From the NCBI RefSeq assembly GCF_014118685.1, contig NZ_JACFAK010000017.1, forward strand, positions 1 to 46,834: 46,834 nucleotides of DNA, given 5' to 3'. Positions within the stretch are counted from its first letter, which is position 1, and every line of letters starts with the position of its first letter. Below, piece by piece: positions 41,535-46,834 of this stretch. A program made the translations under genes and the position numbers. A model generated the notes under the pieces. It was not told the DNA's origin and did not search any database. It saw only the letters and a program-made list of their open reading frames with translations. This DNA comes from Flaviflexus huanghaiensis. GTDB taxonomy: Bacteria > Actinomycetota > Actinomycetes > Actinomycetales > Actinomycetaceae.

Positions 41535-42625
41535 GACCGGCTCCGGCCGCCGTGGAGATTGCGACGGAGAAGGATGAAGAAGATGGGGCCACCAACAAGC
41601 GCCGTGAATATTCCGATCGGCAGGTCCTGAAAGTTAATGATCGTCCTCGCGACGAGATCGGATCCGGTGATGAGAACGGCTCCTCCGAGGAGCGATGCAG
41701 GGATGAGGTAGCGGTTGAGAGGGCCAAGGGCGAGTCGCATCATATGCGGGACGATGAGACCGACGAAAGCGATGACCCCGGCGTACGACACAGCCGCCGC
41801 GGTCAGTAGCGCGGCGAGAACAATTGCGGAGCCACGTAACATTTGGACGCTGATGCCGACGTGGCTCGCCGCCTTTTCCCCCAGTGCGAGAATGTCGAGG
41901 CGACGCGAGATGACAAGTGCCCAGATCAGAGCAACTGAGACGACGATCCCGACAATCCCCACCTGATTCCATGTCGCCGCGTTCAGCGACCCCATCTGCC
42001 AGAACACGATCTGGTCCCGCGCCGTACTCGGAGCGATATAGGTAGCGATCGAGGTCAGTGCTGTGCACACGGCGGTGACGGCGATACCGGTGAGGACGAG
42101 AGTGAGTGGCTCCGTCCTGCCGTCGTGGAGCGACAGCATGTAGACGACAATCGCGGCAGCGAGACCGGTGACAAAGGCGGCGGCCGGGACAGCGAACCCG
42201 CCAAGCGCAAAGGGGAAGAACACAATGGCGCTCGACGCACCGACGGCCGCACCGGAGGAAACGCCGATGATACCAGGCTCGGCAAGCGGGTTGGAGAACA
42301 CGGCCTGCATGACTGCCCCGGCGACCGCGAGCGCGGCGCCAACGAGCACACCGAGAGCGATCCGGGGGAGGCGGATGTTCCACAGGGTCGCCATGTCGAG
42401 CGGATCATCGAGTGGCTCGGCGAGCCCAACGCGGGAGAGGATTCCCTGGACGACATCGCTCGGAGCGATGGAGTACTGGCCAATGGCGCTCGACAGGATG
42501 ATGAGGGCGAGAAGGGCGATGGTCACCGTGGCAAAGGTGACGACCCGCCGACGGCGCCGCCGTTCGATACCTCGGCGCGCCGCGGGTAGCAGCGCGGGCG
42601 AGGAATCTGCGGCCTTAACGGTCAC
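41531..42625 (-). CDS. hmuU: Heme ABC transporter permease
   Basis: 364 aa FecCD-type permease with about ten membrane segments. IRLPRIALGVLVGAALAVAGAVMQAVFSNPLAEPGIIGVSSGA-like signatures are present in parts (IRLPRIALGVLVGAAL, NPLAEPGIIGVSSGAAVGA), and GVIAFVGLIVPHMMRLALG is the conserved C-terminal motif. GTG 42625 overlaps the hmuT stop. It forms the membrane channel with two HmuV subunits. Confidence 0.92.
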   Translation of the reverse strand: MTVKAADSSPALLPAARRGIERRRRRRVVTFATVTIALLALIILSSAIGQYSIAPSDVVQGILSRVGLAEPLDDPLDMATLWNIRLPRIALGVLVGAALAVAGAVMQAVFSNPLAEPGIIGVSSGAAVGASSAIVFFPFALGGFAVPAAAFVTGLAAAIVVYMLSLHDGRTEPLTLVLTGIAVTAVCTALTSIATYIAPSTARDQIVFWQMGSLNAATWNQVGIVGIVVSVALIWALVISRRLDILALGEKAASHVGISVQMLRGSAIVLAALLTAAAVSYAGVIAFVGLIVPHMMRLALGPLNRYLIPASLLGGAVLITGSDLVARTIINFQDLPIGIFTALVGGPIFFILLRRNLHGGRSRS

Positions 42626-43737
42626 TCGGTCTCATCCACTCCGTAGAGAGCCCGGGCGACAGCGACGAGCACCTCGCCGGTCTGCGGCCCGAAAGAGAGC
42701 GACATTCCGTCCGGAATCGCGATGATCCGTTGCTTCTGCCTCGCTGTCGTGTCTGATACGCCGGGACGTGAGAGGAGCCCGTCGATGCCATCGGTGGACT
42801 CGAGCCCGCCCGTCATCGTCAAGATGACATCGGGGTTGAGAAGGAGGAGCGATTCCGCGTTGGCCGGGACGGTCCCGATGATCCCCTGCTCAGAGGCGAT
42901 GTCACGCGCACCAACGTTCTCGATGAGGGCGGATGTGCCGTTATCAGAACCGAAGATGAAAAACACTCCGGCCGTGCCGCGCACATAAAGGAACGCGGCC
43001 GACAGTGGCTCCTCGGGAACCCATGCGGAAATCTCGTCGATGGCCGCCGCGATCTCGGACTCCGTTCGTTCGACGAGAGCAGCCCCGGCTTCCGGAACGC
43101 CGAGAATATCGGCGACCGTCTGGATTCGGTCGGAGTTGGACTCCATCGTGTGCTGAGGGTCGGTGAGGACGACGGGAATGCCAGAGCTCTCCAGTTGCAC
43201 GAGGGCCTCCGGTGGCCCGATCGTCCGATCTGCGATGACGAGCGTCGGGCGGAGGCTGAGGATGGCCTCGGCGTTGAGGGAGTGCTCCTCGGCCGTGACG
43301 ACTGGAACGTCTGCGAGCTGCTCCTCGGTCGACGAGATCGACCTGCCGACGATGGAATCGCCGTAACCAAGAGCGATGACCGTGCGTGACAGAGAACCGG
43401 ACAGGTCGAGGGCAAGAATTCTCTCAGTATCGGTGATCGTCACGCGGTTATCTTCGTGATCTGTCACCGTGACCGGCAGGACCTGCTCGAAAGCACCGTC
43501 GATCGGTTCGGGATCAGGAAGATCAGCCACCTCGGACACCCCGGTCAAACTCCGCGGATCGGGCAGAGGTGCCGCATCCCCCTCAACTGAAGGATCTTCC
43601 ATAGCCTCCGTCGAGTCCACATCTGCCGCTTCGGAGACGGTCGTCTCGGCCGCCGAAGGCTCCTCCGCTACGTTGCCGGTGCCGCATGCACCGAGGAGGA
43701 GAACGGCCATAATGACCGCCGTAATACGCTTTGTCAT
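42622..43737 (-). CDS. hmuT: Heme-binding lipoprotein of the ABC transporter
   Basis: 371 aa from ATG 43737. The signal peptide MTKRITAVIMAVLLLGAC has lipobox LGAC with lipidated Cys18. An acidic Ser/Glu-rich linker of about 90 residues follows, then a periplasmic-binding type III fold (RILALDLSGSLSRTVIALGYG, EAILSLRPTLVIADRTIGP, LLLLNPDVILTMTGGL). HmuT receives heme from HtaA-type proteins and delivers it to HmuUV. It lies 64 bp after the htaA-like gene, with a strong hairpin between them. Confidence 0.92.
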   Translation of the reverse strand: MTKRITAVIMAVLLLGACGTGNVAEEPSAAETTVSEAADVDSTEAMEDPSVEGDAAPLPDPRSLTGVSEVADLPDPEPIDGAFEQVLPVTVTDHEDNRVTITDTERILALDLSGSLSRTVIALGYGDSIVGRSISSTEEQLADVPVVTAEEHSLNAEAILSLRPTLVIADRTIGPPEALVQLESSGIPVVLTDPQHTMESNSDRIQTVADILGVPEAGAALVERTESEIAAAIDEISAWVPEEPLSAAFLYVRGTAGVFFIFGSDNGTSALIENVGARDIASEQGIIGTVPANAESLLLLNPDVILTMTGGLESTDGIDGLLSRPGVSDTTARQKQRIIAIPDGMSLSFGPQTGEVLVAVARALYGVDETE

Positions 43738-43754
43738 GTCAGCTCTCTGTCTGA

Positions 43755-43790
43755 GAGGCGGCCTGCCAGGAGTTCTCGACAGGCCGCCTC
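43755..43790 (-). terminator. Hairpin between the htaA-like gene and hmuT
   Basis: GAGGCGGCCTG (43755-43765) pairs perfectly with CAGGCCGCCTC (43780-43790). It leaves only 17 bp before the hmuT start, so hmuT has no room for its own promoter downstream of it. The hairpin may be a partial terminator or an RNA processing site that lowers hmuTUV relative to htaA. Confidence 0.65.
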
Positions 43791-43801
43791 GGGTTGGATG
43801 A

Positions 43802-46414
43802 TCAGGCCGTGATCTTGCGGAACCGCAGGGCAGCCGCACCGGCCAGAAGCATGACGAGGCCAGCAAGTGCGAGGCCGTAGCTCGACGCCCCCGTGTAAGC
43901 CAGCTTGCCGAATGCGTCGTATGTCTTGAGCTCACCAGTCTGCGGATCGAACACCGTCGCCGGGGCGAGGTTGACCGAGACGGTCAGTGGCGCAAGGTCG
44001 GTGCCAGCCTCGTAGAATCCAGCAAACGCCTCAGCCCCTGCTGCAGTGAGGACCGCGGATGAGGTGGTAAAGCTCAGAGCCTGGTTCGATGACTGGACGT
44101 TCGACAGCGTGAGGTTCGCGAAGTGGACACGTCCGTGGTCCTTCGCCACCCCGTCCATCGACGACGAGCGCACCGTGAGGTAGAGCGATGCGGTGTTGCC
44201 GTTGATGACGATCGATGGGTTCGACATCGTCAGTTGCAGGACATCGTCGTGGCCCGAGAAGGACACCGTCCCTCCGTAGTGGATTTCGCCTGAACGTGCG
44301 GCCGTGTTGTAGAGGCCGCCTCGAGCCGGGAAGACAAAGGTCGAACCGTTCCAGGAGGCTCCGCCGGACGTCGTCCATCCTCCACCCGCGATTGCCGATC
44401 GGATGTAGGTCGTGAACGACTGACGGACGCCCCACTGAAGGGTGCCGCTCGTCACGCGCGTCTTGGTCGGATCAATCTCCCCCGAGCGGTCAACGATCTG
44501 CGGCTCGGCGATGACCGGAGCTGGGTTCTGTACAACCGGTTTCGGCGAGGAAACACCGGGAGTATTCGACGTGCCATCGGTTGAGCCGCGGTCTGGGGTC
44601 GGCGGTAGGCCGGATCCAGCTGTCGCGAGGTTCATCGTAATAGGGGCGAGGACGGTTTCTACCGGATAGAAGCCGGCGAAGGCTGCCGCGCCTTCGCTGG
44701 TCAGCTTGACCTCGTCGAAGGAGAGCGATGTCGAACCACCTGCGCCCGTCGAGACCTTCGGGTCAGACAGATCGGCGAGGACAACAGATTTCGCGGCAGG
44801 GAGAACACCTGGCGCTTCGGTTGACTGCATGCTTCGTGATGCCACGGTCGCCGTCAGCTGCCATGTCTTCCCCGACTTGCGAACGGTCGGGTTGGCGAGC
44901 CGGATTCGCAGGCTTCCCTCGTGGGCCGTGAAGTCAACGGTTCCACCAAACTTGATCGTCTGAAGGTTCTGTGGGTTGAGATTCTGTCCGGGGGCGAGTG
45001 GGAACCGGAATGTTCCGGTAACGCCGTCCGACGTCGTCCATCCACCGCCTCCCATGGGGCCGCTGACGTAGCGGAGGAAGGAATCCTTCACCCGCCAGTC
45101 CATCGCACCGGCACCAATCGGAGCTGGCTGTGCCGGCGGAGTCGGCGGCTTGGCTGGCGTGACGGGGGCGGTGGGCGTTGTCGGAGCGGGTTCACTGGGT
45201 TCCGGCTCGACCGGCTCAGGCGTCGTTGGCGTTGTCGGAGCGGGTTCACTGGGTTCCGGCTCGACCGGCTCAGGCGTCGTGACCACTGCCGCCGGATTTA
45301 CCGTTGTCGTGAACATATCGAGTGGAGCACCCGGCTGGTATGCGCCGAGGACGAACGTCGCGCCGACTCCTGCCGTGACGGACTCAGAGGTAACGGAAAT
45401 GGACCCGTCACTTTTCGTCACGATCTCGACGTTAGACAGCCGCGCGAAGTCGTCAACCTTGATCGGCTCCTCAGACCATCCGCCGGCAGCACCACGGTGC
45501 GATCCGGACGATGTCAGTGACAGGACCGCAGTGGTCGAGTCGGTGAACGTGAGGACTGGGTTGGTGAAATCAATGTCAAGCACGCCGCTGTGTGCACGAA
45601 GGTTTATCGTGCCGACGAATCGTAGCTCGTCAGGAGCGTCCGGGTTGAACTGAGTTCCGTCAGCAAGCCTGTAGTTGAAAGAACTGGTGCCCCATGCTCC
45701 GTCGCAACCGTTCAGAGTCCCACCGGCTGCCGGACCCAAGAGATAGCCGATGAAGCTCGACTTGAGCCCCCATGACATGTGCCCCTGTAAAGCAGATAGA
45801 TCGGCAGGAGCAGCGTCCGGCCCACATGAAGGGCCGGCGGGAATCTCGACTGTCTCTGTTGCGAGGCTGATGGATATCGGATCGATCGCATCGCCTGGCT
45901 GATAAAAGCCGCCGAACGCCTTCGCGCCAGCCTCGGTGAGCGAACCGGCTCCGAAGCTCACGTCGATAACGTCTGCACCGCTCGTCACGGTGGCAGTTGG
46001 TAGGGTCGCGAGCTCGACCCGTCCGAAGGTAACGAGTTCGCCGGGAGTGGTTTGGCCTCTGTTGTACGCCCGAGAGGCCGCTTCAGCGGTGAGGACGGGC
46101 GTCGGGCCCGCAAAAGAAATCGTGGGATTCGACAGCGACACATCAAGGATGCCCTCGTGTGCTGTGAAGTGAACTGTGCCTTCGAACGCCAGGTCGGTGA
46201 GACCATGTGAATCGATCTCACCGCCCGCGACCACAGGCCACGCGAAACCGTCACCGGAAGCAATCACCCCACCGGACAGTTCTGTGTCGCCCCCTGCGAA
46301 TGGAGACGTCAAATACCTACGGAAGCTCTCCTTCACTCCCCAGTTCATAGTTCCAGAAGTGACGGTCGTCTTCGACGCTGGCTCAGGTGTATCGGCGGAT
46401 GCTGCCGGTGCTGG
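43802..46414 (-). pseudogene. htaA: HtaA-like heme-binding surface protein, 5' end removed by an IS element
   Basis: At least 870 codons with four HtaA domains, each starting with a T/M-x-W-G/R-V-K-x-SF pattern (TMNWGVKESFRRYL, MSWGLKSSFIGYL, MDWRVKDSFLRYV, LQWGVRQSFTTYI). A Pro-rich linker with two exact 18-residue repeats lies between domains 2 and 3. The C-terminus has the sorting signal LAYTG, a hydrophobic stretch and the tail RFRKITA, so it is meant for the cell wall, probably by a class E (LAxTG) sortase. The frame is open upstream of ATG 46348 to 46414, where IS sequence brings an in-frame TGA. The signal peptide and true start are missing, so export should fail. ATG 46348 has no ribosome site. 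Confidence 0.85.
45174..45280. repeat. Two tandem 54-bp repeats in the htaA-like gene
   Basis: Units 45174-45227 and 45228-45280 are identical over 53 bases. On the minus strand each encodes TTPEPVEPEPSEPAP plus three residues. They form a Pro/Glu-rich spacer between HtaA domains 2 and 3. The perfect identity suggests a recent duplication that may vary in number among strains. Confidence 0.9.
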
Positions 46415-46740
46415 TCAAGTCCCTTTGAGTGGTGTAGTGGTTGTTCCTTCGTTTTGTTGGTTCGGGGTTAGGCGCTGAGTTCGAGTGGGTGTTCGTCGCT
46501 CACCTCGATCCCAGAATTATCTATGGCTTGGAAGCGGCTTCTGGCAAGGATGTCCAGGCCGAGGTAGCGTCGGCCTTCGGCCCATTCATCGGTCTGCTCA
46601 GCAAGGACCGCACCGACCAGGCGGATGATGGCTTCTCGGTTGGGGAAGATTCCCACGGAGTCGGTGCGGCGACGGATTTCTCGGTTGAGGCGTTCGCCCG
46701 GGTTGTTCCCTCTTTGCCAGGCTGGTTGTGAGTCATTCAT
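46415..46740 (-). mobile_element. IS256-family element, 3' portion
   Basis: The IS starts at about 46415 directly after the htaA-like reading frame (tcaagtccctttgagtggtg, plus strand) and holds the C-terminal part of a transposase gene. The 5' part is missing at about 46,741, where unrelated sequence begins. The partner end and any target duplication are not in the window. Confidence 0.7.
46468..46740 (-). pseudogene. IS256-family transposase, C-terminal 90 aa
   Basis: NNPGERLNREIRRRTDSVGIFPNREAI and IRLVGAVLAEQTDEW with EGRRYLGLDIL are the conserved C-terminal block of IS256-family transposases, which normally have about 400 residues. Only this block remains. The DDE catalytic residues are absent, so the copy cannot transpose by itself. 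The frame is closed upstream by a stop within 50 bp, so this is a truncation and not merely the window edge. Confidence 0.85.
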
Positions 46741-46763
46741 GATCAGCGAGGGAGTTGGCGGGT

Positions 46764-46834
46764 ATGTCGATCAGTCCGGGGTTCACGGCGGAGCAGATAC
46801 GTGAGTTCGTGCATCGGTACGAGCTGACACCGTA
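46764..46834 (+). CDS. Start of a further ORF, probably transposase (runs off the window)
   Basis: ATG 46764 with GAGGGAG upstream opens a frame MSISPGFTAEQIREFVHRYE that continues past the right edge. A helical start of this kind suits the helix-turn-helix of an insertion-sequence protein, and it abuts the broken IS256 gene. Only 23 codons are visible, so the family is not certain. Confidence 0.4.
   Translation, partial: MSISPGFTAEQIREFVHRYELTP

Noticed and set aside
42125-42725. Plus-strand ORFs opposite hmuU/hmuT
   Set aside because: Antisense shadows with charged, low-complexity translations.
1-46834. CRISPR array or rRNA genes
   Set aside because: No regularly spaced repeats of 23-40 bases and no rRNA-like stretches were seen.

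Overview
The window is high-GC actinobacterial DNA, probably from the Actinomycetaceae or a close relative. The clues are frequent GTG starts, short GTGA/ATGA gene overlaps, AGGAGG ribosome sites, a CimA/LeuB isoleucine route, a large Xfp phosphoketolase, and HtaA-type heme-binding domains ending in an LAYTG sorting signal. The genus is inferred, not shown.

Layout. (1) 1-126 is the edge of an IS3-type element, with the start of its OrfA on the minus strand. (2) About 127-12,203 is one end of an integrative conjugative element. It carries a polytopic channel protein, a frameshifted SCO6880-type protein, a VirB4-like ATPase, a VirD4/TraG-like coupling protein, an SSB, small accessory genes and a large serine recombinase. 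The recombinase reading frame runs into the 3' end of a tRNA-His gene, which is the probable attachment site. A 405-aa gene of unknown function sits antisense inside the transfer operon. No relaxase lies in the window, so the rest of the element must be to the left or missing. (3) 12,139-26,540 is chromosomal: tRNA-His, a lipoprotein/ATP-grasp pair, glpD, a CopB-type metal ATPase, an operon of a Tm-1-like (UPF0261) protein with two PEP-hydrolase-type TIM barrels divergent from a MocR regulator, tRNA-Lys, a SKI2-type helicase and a YggS-type PLP protein. (4) 26,910-38,109 is a branched-chain amino acid cluster on the minus strand: ilvD, an AAE-family exchanger, ilvB-ilvN-ilvC behind an attenuator, then leuB-ilvE-cimA. 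(5) 38,341-40,761 is phosphoketolase on the plus strand. (6) 40,758-46,414 is a heme uptake locus (hmuV, hmuU, hmuT and an htaA-like surface protein), whose 5' end is cut off by an IS256-type element. (7) 46,415-46,834 is IS256 transposase debris next to the start of another probable mobile-element ORF.

How the genes work together. CimA makes citramalate from pyruvate and acetyl-CoA, and LeuB (with LeuCD elsewhere) turns it into 2-oxobutyrate. IlvBN, IlvC, IlvD and IlvE complete isoleucine, valine and leucine synthesis. A 15-codon leader peptide ([15 protein letters not shown]) followed by a U-tailed hairpin stands before ilvB, which is classical attenuation. HtaA-like protein would capture heme at the surface and pass it to HmuTUV, but the IS insertion has removed the signal peptide and promoter side of htaA.

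The least explained systems are the MocR/Tm-1/double TIM-barrel operon (18,222-22,681), the antisense 405-aa gene within the conjugation operon, and a serine recombinase whose last codons are the antisense strand of a tRNA.
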